64,000 nt of DNA from Falsiroseomonas oleicola (GTDB lineage Bacteria > Pseudomonadota > Alphaproteobacteria > Acetobacterales > Acetobacteraceae). The first letter of the stretch is position 1, and each line of letters opens with the position of its first letter. The DNA lies in contig NZ_JAERQM010000001.1 in assembly GCF_019029495.1 (NCBI RefSeq), forward strand, positions 1 through 64,000. The letters are read 5' to 3'. Shown in pieces: positions 1 through 7,963 of the stretch. The position numbers and the translations under genes are program-made. A model generated the notes under the pieces. It did no database searches. It saw only the letters and a program-made list of their open reading frames with translations, and was not told the origin of the DNA.

Positions 1-32
1 CCGTTTCACCGAAAGCGAAGACGGTGAAACGG
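1..32. repeat. perfect inverted repeat (hairpin)
   Basis: Eleven-base arms at 1-11 and 22-32 are perfectly complementary around a 10-base loop. The element lies beyond the 3' end of the response regulator gene. It could be a factor-independent terminator without a clear U tract, or an intergenic repeat cut by the window edge. Confidence 0.55.
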
Positions 33-49
33 CTCCAGCCTCCTGCTCC

Positions 50-97
50 AACGCATTTTCCGAGTCGCCTTGCGAAGCCGCAGGGTTTGAAAATGCT
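50..97 (-). terminator. candidate terminator after the regulator gene
   Basis: The arms GCATTTTC (51-58) and GAAAATGC (89-96) are perfectly complementary and flank a GC-rich centre immediately downstream of the stop codon of the minus-strand regulator. The loop is long and the stem AT-rich, so this is a modest candidate. Confidence 0.35.
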
Positions 98-1480
98 CTA
101 GCGGATCGAGAGGTCGAGGCGCCGCATGCGGTCCCAGAGCGTCGTGCGCGATACGCCGAGCACCGCCGCCGCATCCCCGATGCGGCCGCCACATCGCGCC
201 AGCACGCGCCGGATGTGCTCGCGCTCCGCCGCCTCACGCACCTCGGCCAGGGATTGCAGCTCATCCTGATCCGTGACGATCGGCGCTTCGCTGCCGGCCT
301 GGTCCGGCACCGCGGGCGTCTGCGCGGCAACGGCTTGCCTGGTCCCTCGCTCGGGGAAGAAATCCCCGGCGCCCAGCGTCGGCGCATCCGCCAGCAGGGC
401 CGCCCGCTCCATCCGGTTGCGCAACTCGCGGATATTGCCGGGCCAGGCATGCGCGAGCAGCGCCGCCATGCCGTCCTCGGCGATGCTTCGCTGCCCCTTG
501 GCGAAGCGCTGCAGGAAGTGCACGGCCAGATCCTGCAGGTCGCGCGGGCGAGCACGAAGCGGCGGCAGGGTCAGCGTGATGCCGGAGAGCCGGAACCACA
601 GGTCGTTCCGGAAGCTTCCCTCCGCGACCCGCGCCGGCAGGTGCGCATTGGTCGCCGCGATGATCCGGGCGCGTGAGACCACCGGCTCCGCCACGCCGAT
701 CCGCAGGAAGCGGCGTTCCTCCAGCAGCCGCAGCAGCCGTGCCTGCAGCGCATTCGGCAGATCGCTGACCTCGTCGAGGAACAGGGTTCCGGCACCGGCG
801 GATTCCACCAGGCCCGGCACGTCATCCCGCCCGAACAGCGCAGCCTCCGCCGCGGCGATGTCGGCCGGCAGGGCGGCACAATCCACCAGAATGAAAGGCG
901 CCGCGGTGCGGGCGCCGGCCAGGGCATGCAGGCGACGCGCGGCGACGCCCTTGCCCACCCCGCTCTCCCCGGCCAGCAGCACCGTGGCCTCCGCCGGCGC
1001 CACACGCTCCAGCTCCGCCTGCAGCGCCAGCATGGGCTGGGACCGCCAACCTGCGGGGTCCAGCACCGCCGCCACGTCATCCTCATCCGAGGCGGGTGAC
1101 GCATCGCTGCCGGCAAAGCCACGCAGCTTGTCCAGCACGCGCTGCGCCGGGAAGGGCTTGGCGAGGTAGTCATCGGCCCCCGCGCGCAGCATGCGCACGG
1201 CCTGATCGAGCCCGCCGAAGGCCGTCATGATGACGATAGGCACGCCGCCGAGCTGCGGCATCAGGCGGGCCATCAGCGCCTCCCCATCGCCATCCGGCAG
1301 GCGGATGTCGCACAGAACGAGGCTGGGGCGATGGCGTTGCAGCACCGCCTCACCCGCCGCGGCGGTCTGTGCCCAGTGGGTGGACACGCCGGCCAGTCGC
1401 AGCCGCTGCACCAGCGCCTGGCCGAAGACGGGGTCATCCTCGATGATGACGACGGAGGAGCCTGCCGGGTTGCGGCTCAT
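98..1480 (-). CDS. NtrC-family response regulator lacking the GAFTGA loop
   Basis: A 460-residue response regulator with a receiver domain (about 8-120; acidic pair E14/D15, phospho-acceptor D58, K108), an AAA+ domain (about 145-375; Walker A GESGVGKG at 171-178, Walker B LFLDE near 233-237) and a C-terminal Fis-type helix-turn-helix (about 420-460). The segment between LFG (215-217) and GTLFLDE (231-237) is only about 13 residues, so the L1 loop carrying GAFTGA, which contacts sigma-54, is absent. Known NtrC-like proteins without it, such as Rhodobacter capsulatus NtrC, act with sigma-70. Its start overlaps the kinase stop by 4 bases (ATGA), so the two are translationally coupled. The target genes are unknown; the divergent secreted-protein genes are candidates. 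Confidence 0.9.
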   Translation of the reverse strand: MSRNPAGSSVVIIEDDPVFGQALVQRLRLAGVSTHWAQTAAAGEAVLQRHRPSLVLCDIRLPDGDGEALMARLMPQLGGVPIVIMTAFGGLDQAVRMLRAGADDYLAKPFPAQRVLDKLRGFAGSDASPASDEDDVAAVLDPAGWRSQPMLALQAELERVAPAEATVLLAGESGVGKGVAARRLHALAGARTAAPFILVDCAALPADIAAAEAALFGRDDVPGLVESAGAGTLFLDEVSDLPNALQARLLRLLEERRFLRIGVAEPVVSRARIIAATNAHLPARVAEGSFRNDLWFRLSGITLTLPPLRARPRDLQDLAVHFLQRFAKGQRSIAEDGMAALLAHAWPGNIRELRNRMERAALLADAPTLGAGDFFPERGTRQAVAAQTPAVPDQAGSEAPIVTDQDELQSLAEVREAAEREHIRRVLARCGGRIGDAAAVLGVSRTTLWDRMRRLDLSIR

Positions 1481-2922
1481 GCCCGGACCATCGCTTCGGC
1501 CAAAAGATCGGCAGGCGGCACGCGCAGCGCCACGCGATTGCCCAACCCCTTGCGGCCCGGTTCCACCGCGACCTGCGCACGCAGCCGCCGCGCAATCAGC
1601 GCCACCACCTCAAGCCCCAGTCCCGGTGAGGCCTCATCGGATGCCGGATCAGCCACGCCGAGCAGTCGCAGCCGTGCCGCAGCGGGCACTCCTGGCCCCT
1701 CGTCCTCGACCGCGAGAAGCAGTCCGCCATCGGCCTCGATGGCCGCCTCCAGCCCCACCCGTCCACCGGCCGACGTGGCCGCGACCGCGTTCAACAGCAG
1801 GTTCAGCGCGGCCTGGCGCAGCGGCGGCGCATCAACCGGGAAAGGCTGCGGCAGCCTGGCCCGCCAATCCAGCCCCACCGCCCTGCGGGCCGCCTCCGGC
1901 GACACCAGCACGCGCAGATCCTCGAAATCGGCGGATTGCAGCGGGCGGGGCGGGCCGTTGTCACGGTGCTGCGCCAGGGTCGAGGAAACCACGCGCTCGA
2001 TCTGCCGCAGGCCACGTTCGATCATCTCGAGCGCTTCGGCCCGTTCATCCCGGTCATCGCCGGCCGCATGCGCGGATTCAACCGCGGTCAGCATGCCGGC
2101 CAGCGGGTTGCGCACCTCATGCGCGATGGTTGCTGCCAAGCGGCCGAGCACCGCGCCACGTTCACGCTCCTCCAGGCGCCGTGCCAGACGCTCTCTCTCC
2201 GCCACATGGGCGACCATGGCGTTGAAGGCAGCGGCCAGTCTTGCGGCCTCGGTGTTCGCCGGCGGCAAGGCGGTGTCCGGGATCGGCGCGATGCGGCCGG
2301 CGCCCGCACGATCCAGTGCGGCGGTCACACCCAATACCGGCCGCATCGCCTGCCGCGCCGCGAGCGCCGCAAGTGCGCCACCCATCACCCCGACCGCCAG
2401 TCCGAAGGCCAGCATGGCGGCGCGGAGCTGCAGGCGGCGCCGCGTGATGGCTGAAACGTCGAGCTTGGCGGCGAGAATGGCGACAACCTCGCCGGCATCC
2501 CGCAGCGGTCGCTGCACCCAGACGGCGGCCCGGTCCGGCGACACCTCCCACGCAGAATTCCGGTTGTCGCGCAGGAAAGGTGCCGGCCAGTGGGGTTCGG
2601 GGTCGACGCCGGCGGATGAGATCTGGCGGCCATCGGGTGTGCCGACGACCAGGCCGGCTTCCCGGATGCCTTCGTAGAACCCCGTCGCACGGATGAGGGC
2701 CTCATCCAGCGCCGTGACACTCCCCGCCCGGATGGCCGGCAGCACGGCAGCGGAAAGGCCATCCAGATAGACCCGGCCAAGGCGCTCGGCCTCCAGATCC
2801 ATCCGGTGCCCGGCCATGCGGAGCGCGATCTGCGTGGTCGCAGTGACGAACAGGAAAACCGCCGCCGCCGCCAGCAGCGGCACGCGCAGAGAAACCCGCA
2901 GGGATGGAAGATGCAGGCGCAT
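1477..2922 (-). CDS. membrane sensor histidine kinase
   Basis: A 481-residue orthodox histidine kinase and partner of the overlapping response regulator. Transmembrane segments at about 14-34 and 166-188 enclose a periplasmic sensor region of roughly 130 residues with no family I recognise. A HAMP-like linker follows (about 190-250). The HisKA motif has the phospho-acceptor H268 in AHEVRNPL, and the ATPase domain has an N box near NLLLNAVAA, a G1 box VEDEGPGVP and a G2 box GLGLEVV. The overall plan resembles NtrB/DctB-type kinases that pair with NtrC-family regulators. A perfect 8-base inverted repeat about 100 bases upstream may be an operator for this operon. Confidence 0.92.
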   Translation of the reverse strand: MRLHLPSLRVSLRVPLLAAAAVFLFVTATTQIALRMAGHRMDLEAERLGRVYLDGLSAAVLPAIRAGSVTALDEALIRATGFYEGIREAGLVVGTPDGRQISSAGVDPEPHWPAPFLRDNRNSAWEVSPDRAAVWVQRPLRDAGEVVAILAAKLDVSAITRRRLQLRAAMLAFGLAVGVMGGALAALAARQAMRPVLGVTAALDRAGAGRIAPIPDTALPPANTEAARLAAAFNAMVAHVAERERLARRLEERERGAVLGRLAATIAHEVRNPLAGMLTAVESAHAAGDDRDERAEALEMIERGLRQIERVVSSTLAQHRDNGPPRPLQSADFEDLRVLVSPEAARRAVGLDWRARLPQPFPVDAPPLRQAALNLLLNAVAATSAGGRVGLEAAIEADGGLLLAVEDEGPGVPAAARLRLLGVADPASDEASPGLGLEVVALIARRLRAQVAVEPGRKGLGNRVALRVPPADLLAEAMVRA

Positions 2923-3259
2923 GAGCAGGGGCCGATCGAGGTGTCATGACCTGCAACGCAGCAGCCTGCCATTGGCTGCATGTGCAACGGAAGGCGCGCA
3001 AACGCCAATTAACCAACTGCTGGATGTTCAGGATTCCGAACATCCCCGTCCATCTGTTTAAACAAATTCCGCGAAATCCCGACCATTCTGGCGAATCGCG
3101 CCCATTCATTTGGCAGGGGGAAGGCTGATGAACGATGGAATTTCCGCGTTGTTCTCATCGGACCGGATGACGAAGCCATGCAAATATTTCCGCATCTGCG
3201 GACGACATTCGGAAGCCCCCTGAAACTGTTCCCGACAGATCAGCACCAAGGAGAGAACG
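2923..3259. other. 337-base divergent intergenic region
   Basis: This gap separates the leftward kinase operon from the rightward PepSY-like gene and is noticeably more AT-rich than its surroundings. It holds the inverted repeat at 3022-3045, the 10-base palindrome TGTTTAAACA at 3055-3064, and an AAGGAGAG ribosome binding site just before 3260. I see no credible small gene in it. Confidence 0.6.
3022..3045. promoter_or_regulatory. inverted repeat, candidate operator
   Basis: GGATGTTC and GAACATCC are perfect 8-base arms with an 8-base spacer, about 100 bases upstream of the kinase start and about 215 bases upstream of the PepSY-like gene. The dyad is consistent with binding by a dimeric Fis-type helix-turn-helix such as that of the adjacent regulator. 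The assignment is inference. Confidence 0.45.
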
Positions 3260-3724
3260 ATGAAGCGCCTTCTTTCGACCACCGCGCTCGCCGCGGCCCT
3301 GACCTTCGGCAGCTTCGGCCTCGCCGCCGCGCAGAGCACCGGGCAGCCCGGCCAGGCCGGCCAGGCCGGCATGCGCTCCGCCATGAGCGAGGAGCAGCTG
3401 AAGGACCGCCTGCGTGAGCGTGGCTACACGGAGATCGAGGACGTTCGCCGCGAAGGGTCGATCTTCCGCATCTCGCAGGCCCGTCGCTACGGCGAGACCG
3501 TCGACAACCTTCGCGTGGATGCCACCAGCGGCCGCGTCCAGAACGAGGACCGCCTGAGCGAAGACCAGATCGAGAACATGCTCGAGGAGCGTGGCTACTA
3601 CGACATCGAGAACATCGAGCGCGACGGCTTCACCTACACCGCAGAAGCCAAGCAGCGCGTCGACCTGCGGATCGACGGCCAGAGCGGCTCGATCTCGCGT
3701 GAGCGGGCCCGCAACGGGGACTGA
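3260..3724 (+). CDS. secreted protein with two PepSY-like repeats
   Basis: A 154-residue protein with a Sec signal peptide (about 1-24, cleavage after LAAAQ or nearby). The mature part holds two tandem copies of a PepSY-like unit at about 43-93 and 100-145. Each starts S-E-x-Q, contains ERGY followed by an acidic stretch and IE, and ends in a short strand pair with a DxxSG turn. PepSY-type domains are usually periplasmic and are thought to bind or inhibit other proteins. The gene has a good ribosome binding site and is followed 51 bases later by the PRC-barrel gene, so the two may be co-transcribed. The precise role is unknown. Confidence 0.85.
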   Translation: MKRLLSTTALAAALTFGSFGLAAAQSTGQPGQAGQAGMRSAMSEEQLKDRLRERGYTEIEDVRREGSIFRISQARRYGETVDNLRVDATSGRVQNEDRLSEDQIENMLEERGYYDIENIERDGFTYTAEAKQRVDLRIDGQSGSISRERARNGD

Positions 3725-3775
3725 TCACCTGCCGCCCACATCACCATCGAATTCGCCAGAACAGAGGACAACACC

Positions 3776-5071
3776 ATGATGAACAGTACGAGCACGCGTG
3801 CCGCGAACCCGCTCCGCACCACGCTGCTGGCCACTGCCGCGGCCGTGACCTTCGCGGTCATCGGCTCCGCCGCACAGGCCCAGCAGGCGCCGCAGGCCGC
3901 GCCGAACACGCAGACCCAGGCGCAGCAGGCGCCCGCACAGCCGCAGGCGATGCAGCAGGCCGAACAGCGCCTGCGCCAGGCGCATCAGCAGATGGGCAGC
4001 AGCGCCGGCCAGGCGCAGCCGCAGGTCGTGCAGCAGGCCCGCCAGGCGCTGGACCAGCTGGGCCAGGCGCTGCAGCAGCGCCCCGCCGAGCAGCGGACCA
4101 GCGAGAGCGGCCGCGGCCTCGACCAGCGCGTGACCGAGGCGCGCCAGGCGCTGCAGGGCGATGCCGTCGAGGCGCCGCGTGCGCGTGAGGCGGTCGAGCG
4201 CGTGCTGGCGGCCCTGCCGGGCAGCGGTTCCGCCGCGGGCAGTAGCGGCTCCGCCGAGGGCAGCAGCGGCTCCACCGTGCGTGTGCAGCAGTCCGCGCCC
4301 TCGCTGGAGCTGACTCAGTCGCCGCCGGAGGTGACGGTGCAGCAGGGCGAGCCGGAGATCACCGTGATGATCCCGCAGCCCGAGATCATCGTGCGCCAGC
4401 CGCCGGCCCAGGTGACGGTGCGGATGCCGGAGCCGAACGTGAATGTCGACCAGGCGCAGCCGCAGGTTCGCGTCTCCGATGCCCAGCCGCAGGTGCAGAC
4501 GACCCAGGGCGAGGCGCGCGTGCAGGTGCAGGAAGCGCAGCCCCGGGTGCGCGTGCAGCAGGCCGAGGGCCAGCCGCAGGTGCGCTTCGAGCAGACCGGC
4601 GAGCCGGTGGTCCGCATGGAACGCCAGGCTGAGCAAGCCACGGGTGACAACGCCAACCGGAGCAACGAGGCCACCGGCACGTCCGCGGCCCCGGCGCCGA
4701 CCCAGTCGGGCGGTGCGCAGCAGACGGCGGCACGGCCCGCCGCTGGCATGCCCCTGGCGCGCGTGTCCAACCTGGTCGGCACCAATGTCGTTGGCGCCAA
4801 CGGCCGGGATGCCGGCGAGGTCCAGAACCTGCTGATCGACAGCAACGGCCAGGTCCGTGCCGCCGTGGTCGAGTGGGGCGGCTTCCTCGGGATCGGTGCG
4901 CGTGAGGCTGTGGTGCCGATCGAGCAGCTGCGCTTCGGCGCGGAAGGTGAGCGTGTGCGCATGGAGCTGACGCGCGCGCAGCTGGAGGCACTGCCCCGCC
5001 ACGACGCCGATGGCGTTGGCGATTACGGTCGTGAGCGTGGCTGGGGCGAGGGCGTGCGCCTGCATCGCTGA
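3776..5071 (+). CDS. secreted nine-residue-repeat protein with C-terminal PRC-barrel
   Basis: A 431-residue protein with a Sec signal peptide (about 1-36, AQAQ junction). Residues 40-145 are Gln/Ala-rich and probably helical. Residues 183-284 consist of about ten imperfect nine-residue repeats of the form QPxVxVxQA, predicted as alternating short strands. Residues 325-408 match a PRC-barrel domain (motifs VSNLVG, DAGEVQNLLID, VVEWGGFLGIG, VVPIEQL). PRC-barrel domains occur in RimM, photosynthetic reaction centre H subunits and many stress-related exported proteins. The combination with a strand-repeat stalk suggests an envelope-anchored or surface structural protein; this is inference. The start is supported by AGAGGA at 3762-3767. 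Confidence 0.85.
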   Translation: MMNSTSTRAANPLRTTLLATAAAVTFAVIGSAAQAQQAPQAAPNTQTQAQQAPAQPQAMQQAEQRLRQAHQQMGSSAGQAQPQVVQQARQALDQLGQALQQRPAEQRTSESGRGLDQRVTEARQALQGDAVEAPRAREAVERVLAALPGSGSAAGSSGSAEGSSGSTVRVQQSAPSLELTQSPPEVTVQQGEPEITVMIPQPEIIVRQPPAQVTVRMPEPNVNVDQAQPQVRVSDAQPQVQTTQGEARVQVQEAQPRVRVQQAEGQPQVRFEQTGEPVVRMERQAEQATGDNANRSNEATGTSAAPAPTQSGGAQQTAARPAAGMPLARVSNLVGTNVVGANGRDAGEVQNLLIDSNGQVRAAVVEWGGFLGIGAREAVVPIEQLRFGAEGERVRMELTRAQLEALPRHDADGVGDYGRERGWGEGVRLHR

Positions 5072-5160
5072 GGACATCCGGCGCGGGACGGCGGCCTCCG
5101 CCGCCCGCGCCACAACCCCGGCACGGGTTCCGCCCGTGCCGCAGGAAAGGATCTGACGAC

Positions 5161-5256
5161 ATGGGCGGCCTCATCAAGCTGGTTGGGGGCGCGGCAGGAA
5201 TCGTCTTCCTGATCGGGCTCCTCGTCGTGATCGGACTCTTCGCACTGATCTTCTAG
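5161..5256 (+). CDS. 31-residue hydrophobic membrane peptide
   Basis: A short open frame begins at an ATG preceded by AGGAAAGGA at good spacing and encodes 31 residues. After the first five residues it is almost entirely Gly, Val, Ile, Leu, Phe and Ala, which makes one transmembrane helix. It lies 89 bases after the PRC-barrel gene on the same strand. I do not recognise a family. Small single-helix proteins of this kind often sit in envelope-stress operons and modulate membrane partners. Confidence 0.6.
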   Translation: MGGLIKLVGGAAGIVFLIGLLVVIGLFALIF

Positions 5257-5379
5257 CGGGCCAGCGCGGCAGCGCCGCGCGTGCCTGCCGCGTCCGGCCG
5301 CCTTCCCTACCCGCCCCGCCCGGCTGGCATTCACCTGCGGGCGCGCAACGGAACATCCGTGGCAGTTTGGGGAGGTCAC

Positions 5380-5895
5380 ATGAAGCCTGGCTCAACGGGG
5401 CGCGGATGGGGTGCTGCAATCATCCGGGCCTGTGGCCTCGTGCTGATCGCTGCATCACTGCTTCCCCTGATTCCAACAGATGCAGGGTGGATCAGGATCC
5501 CCGACTTCCCGCGCCTGCAGTTCGCGGCCCTTCTCGTGCTGCTCACGGGCGCAGCGCTGGTCGCAGCGTCCGGACTGCAGATGTCGCGCATCTGGCCCTA
5601 TACCACGCTGCACCCGACCCAAGCCGGAAGCACCGACAGCTGTGAGCCATCGCGGCGGATGTCGGTGGTCGTCGTCAATCTGCGGGAGAGCGACCGCGGC
5701 GCCCGCACGTTCCTGGATGTCGTGCGGCGCGTCGACCCGGACGTGGTCTTCGTGGTCGAAGTCGACGGCCGCTGGGTCGCGGCGCTGCGGCCGCTGGAGG
5801 AAGACGACCCCGAGCACCATTTGCATCCCCGCGACGACGCCTGGGGGTGTGATACGCGGCAGGATCAGCAGACCGTCTCCCAACAACCAGCATGA
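5380..5895 (+). pseudogene. truncated endonuclease/exonuclease/phosphatase-family protein
   Basis: The likely start at 5380 is preceded by GGAGGT and gives 171 residues. Two transmembrane segments (about residues 10-32 and 45-65) precede the beginning of an EEP-fold domain, with the early DPDVVFVVEVDGRW core visible. Full-length relatives run to roughly 320-340 residues. Here the match stops at DDAWG, followed by about 17 unrelated residues and a stop. The remaining catalytic core (the second half with its Asp, Asn and His residues) is absent before the next gene. I read this as a 3' deletion remnant. Confidence 0.65.
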
Positions 5896-5987
5896 CGCGC
5901 CGCGAACCAATCCGCGGCCAGGTCGTTCACCAGCTTGATGCAACGGCGCCTTTCCGGTGCGGAACGCACACTCGGCGGAGCACGGTC

Positions 5988-6749
5988 ATGGAGTACGCGG
6001 AAATCGAGAAAACGCGGCGCCGTCTTCCCCCGGCAGAATGGTTTGGCAGGATGTTCGCCTCCTTCGGCGAGCGGTTGGAGCTGGGAACGGTCATCCTGCT
6101 GCTTCTGGTGGCCGGTAGCGCCTGGGGGTTCATCGAGCTAGCCGATGCCGTGGTCGAGGGCGAGACCTTGGCGATCGATCGCGCGCTGCTCCTGGCCATG
6201 AGATCCCCGGCCGACCCGGCAGACCCGCTGGGGCCGGGGTGGCTTGTCGAGATGGGGCGGGATGTCACCGCGCTTGGCGGGGTGGCCGTGCTGGTGCTGG
6301 TGACCCTTGCCGTCACCGTCTTCATGGTGCTGCGCCGGCTGTGGCATGCGGCGGGGCTGCTTCTGGCCGCGGTGGGCAGCGGCATCATCGTCAGCACCTT
6401 GCTGAAGAACGCGTTCGAGCGCGCACGTCCGGATCTTGTGCCGCATGGTTCGTATGTCGCCACCGCCAGTTTCCCGAGCGGACACTCCATGATGGCAGCC
6501 GTGGTCTACCTGACGCTCGGCGCCCTGCTCGCGCGGGTGGAGCCGGACGGACGCGTGAAGGTTTTCGTGCTCTGCTGCGCCGTGCTGCTGACCCTGCTGG
6601 TCGGGATCAGCCGGGTCTATCTCGGCGTGCACTGGCCAACGGACGTGCTGGCAGGATGGACTGTCGGCGCCGGCTGGGCGCTTCTGTTCTGGCTGATGGC
6701 CCGGGCGCTTCAGCGTCGCGGCCGGATCGAGACCGACACCGGCGGATAG
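5988..6749 (+). CDS. PAP2-family membrane phosphatase
   Basis: A 253-residue integral membrane protein of the type-2 phosphatidic acid phosphatase family. The three signature blocks are present: KNAFERARP (K-x6-RP), PSGH, and SRVYLGVHWPTD (SR-x5-H-x3-D). About six hydrophobic segments are visible. It probably dephosphorylates a lipid phosphate such as undecaprenyl or phosphatidyl phosphate at the outer face of the inner membrane. The start at 5988 was chosen over an upstream in-frame codon because of GGCGGAG before it and because the extra residues look non-coding. It follows the truncated EEP gene on the same strand. Confidence 0.85.
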   Translation: MEYAEIEKTRRRLPPAEWFGRMFASFGERLELGTVILLLLVAGSAWGFIELADAVVEGETLAIDRALLLAMRSPADPADPLGPGWLVEMGRDVTALGGVAVLVLVTLAVTVFMVLRRLWHAAGLLLAAVGSGIIVSTLLKNAFERARPDLVPHGSYVATASFPSGHSMMAAVVYLTLGALLARVEPDGRVKVFVLCCAVLLTLLVGISRVYLGVHWPTDVLAGWTVGAGWALLFWLMARALQRRGRIETDTGG

Positions 6750-6757
6750 CTTCGCGT

Positions 6758-7468
6758 TCAGCCTTCCAGCAGGAAAGGCAGGATGGCGTTCCGCAGCTCC
6801 TCGGGGTGGGAATAGTTCATGCCATGGGCGGCGTGGGGGACGATGACGAGGCGCGCCTCTGGCATCAGCCGGGCTATGCGCCTGGCCCAGTCGCGGGGCA
6901 CCAGATAGTCCCGGCCGCCGACGACGATGAGGCTCGGCGCCGCGACGCCCGGCAGTCCTGCCGCCATGCGATAACGGCTCATATGGTGGAAGGTCCGGGC
7001 GTAGCGCCACAATCCGGTCCGGGCATACTCGGCCAGGGCCAGCGGAACGAGGGACGGCCGCTCGAGCAGGGAGGTCAGGAGGAACAGCGCCACCTGCCGC
7101 AGCGCCGAGGCATGCTCCGGATCCGGCGTTGGTCCCTGCAGGACGAGTCGCTCCACGAGATCCGGGCGATGCAGGGCCAGCTCCACCAGGACTTCGCAGC
7201 CGAGCGAGTTTCCGACCAGGATCGCACGCCGGATCCCGGTGGCATCCATCCAGGCCGCCAGCACATCCGCCATGCCGGGCAGCGTCAGGACCCCGGATGG
7301 GTCGCCGCTCCGCCCGAACCCGGGCAGGTCGGGCGCGGAGACCTGGAAATCGCGGGCAAGGCACCGCGCCAGCGGGGCCATGTACCGACTCGACATGCCA
7401 AGGCCATGGACCAGCACAACCGGCACGCGCCTTGGCCCCTTGTACCGGCCCGGACGAGACCAGGGCAT
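6758..7468 (-). CDS. alpha/beta hydrolase (catalytic domain, probable frameshift at N-terminus)
   Basis: A 236-residue alpha/beta hydrolase with the oxyanion motif HGLG, nucleophile elbow GNSLGC, acid in GGRDYLV and catalytic His in PHAAHG. The catalytic domain is intact, but the ATG at 7468 has only a weak ribosome binding site and cuts into the first strand region. A different reading frame running from 7649 to about 7436 encodes a plausible N-terminus with a membrane helix. Dropping one base from the four-G run (CCCC on the plus strand at 7436-7439) would join the two into one 296-residue protein. It is therefore either a real frameshift or a sequencing error. The substrate is unknown. Confidence 0.75.
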   Translation of the reverse strand: MPWSRPGRYKGPRRVPVVLVHGLGMSSRYMAPLARCLARDFQVSAPDLPGFGRSGDPSGVLTLPGMADVLAAWMDATGIRRAILVGNSLGCEVLVELALHRPDLVERLVLQGPTPDPEHASALRQVALFLLTSLLERPSLVPLALAEYARTGLWRYARTFHHMSRYRMAAGLPGVAAPSLIVVGGRDYLVPRDWARRIARLMPEARLVIVPHAAHGMNYSHPEELRNAILPFLLEG

Positions 7469-7649
7469 GCAGCGCGATGCCCTTCACCAGGGTCCAGCGG
7501 CTGGAGAGGCGGCCGAGCCCTGACCCGTGCGGCGGGGCGGCCGCGGTAGGGCGCGCGGCGTGGCGGCCCAGTAGGAAGCCTGCGATGCAGCCAGCGACAG
7601 CAAGCCCTTTCCACGACGGCTGCCACTGCACGGTACGGCGCGGCTTCAC
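7437..7649 (-). other. out-of-frame 5' part of the alpha/beta hydrolase gene
   Basis: From a GTG at 7649 this frame encodes about 70 residues with a basic N-terminus, a transmembrane-like stretch (GLAVAGCIAGFLLG) and a segment ending LHALVSSGPVQG. That segment fits just before the PRRVPVVLVHG start of the hydrolase domain in the other frame. The GTG overlaps the stop of the preceding 35-residue frame by 4 bases (GTGA). Confidence 0.5.
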
Positions 7650-7753
7650 GTCAATTCAGCGCTACGGATTTGGCGAGCGAACAAGCCCAGGACGATTGCG
7701 AGGCACAGCAAGCCTCCCTTGCTCAGGTACTTCGCCGAGATCTGGAGATGCAT
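7646..7753 (-). CDS. 35-residue membrane peptide overlapping the hydrolase start
   Basis: An ATG at 7753 preceded by AGGAGCAGGGGAG opens a 35-residue frame. It has a polar N-terminus, one hydrophobic stretch (GGLLCLAIVLGLFA) and a basic tail. Its TGA overlaps the hydrolase GTG by 4 bases, the usual arrangement for translational coupling. No family is recognised. The good ribosome binding site and overlap are the main evidence that it is real. Confidence 0.4.
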   Translation of the reverse strand: MHLQISAKYLSKGGLLCLAIVLGLFARQIRSAELT

Positions 7754-7901
7754 GCTCCCCTGCTCCTGGTGCGTCCGCAGCCGCGGATCCTGCCGCAGTA
7801 GGGTCACTGGCCAGCATGTAGGCGCCCACGCCGCCGTCCGTGAGATGGCTGGTCCCAACCAGCGCGATGGCGACAGGGATGGCAAGCGCGGTCGCGGAAG
7901 A

Positions 7902-7937
7902 GTCTGACAATCGCCACAGGCTGTCCGACTGTCAGAC
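7902..7937 (-). terminator. inverted repeat downstream of tRNA-Lys
   Basis: GTCTGACA and TGTCAGAC form perfect 8-base arms with a 20-base centre, starting 26 bases past the 3' end of the minus-strand tRNA. No U tract follows. It could terminate or process the tRNA transcript, or be an operator. The rest of the 7754-7963 gap shows nothing else. Confidence 0.35.
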
Positions 7938-7963
7938 CGCGGAGGCTGTTGAGCCGTTGAAAT

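Noticed and set aside
3110-3126. A TGGCA-N-GGC sequence with GG-N10-GC spacing resembling a sigma-54 promoter
   Set aside because: The -12 element is poor (AGGC rather than TTGC), and the adjacent regulator lacks the loop needed to contact sigma-54.
3725-5113. A 462-codon minus-strand frame opposite the PRC-barrel gene
   Set aside because: It is rich in His, Leu and Arg and mirrors the Gln/Val repeats of the real gene. The plus frame has a signal peptide and a known domain.
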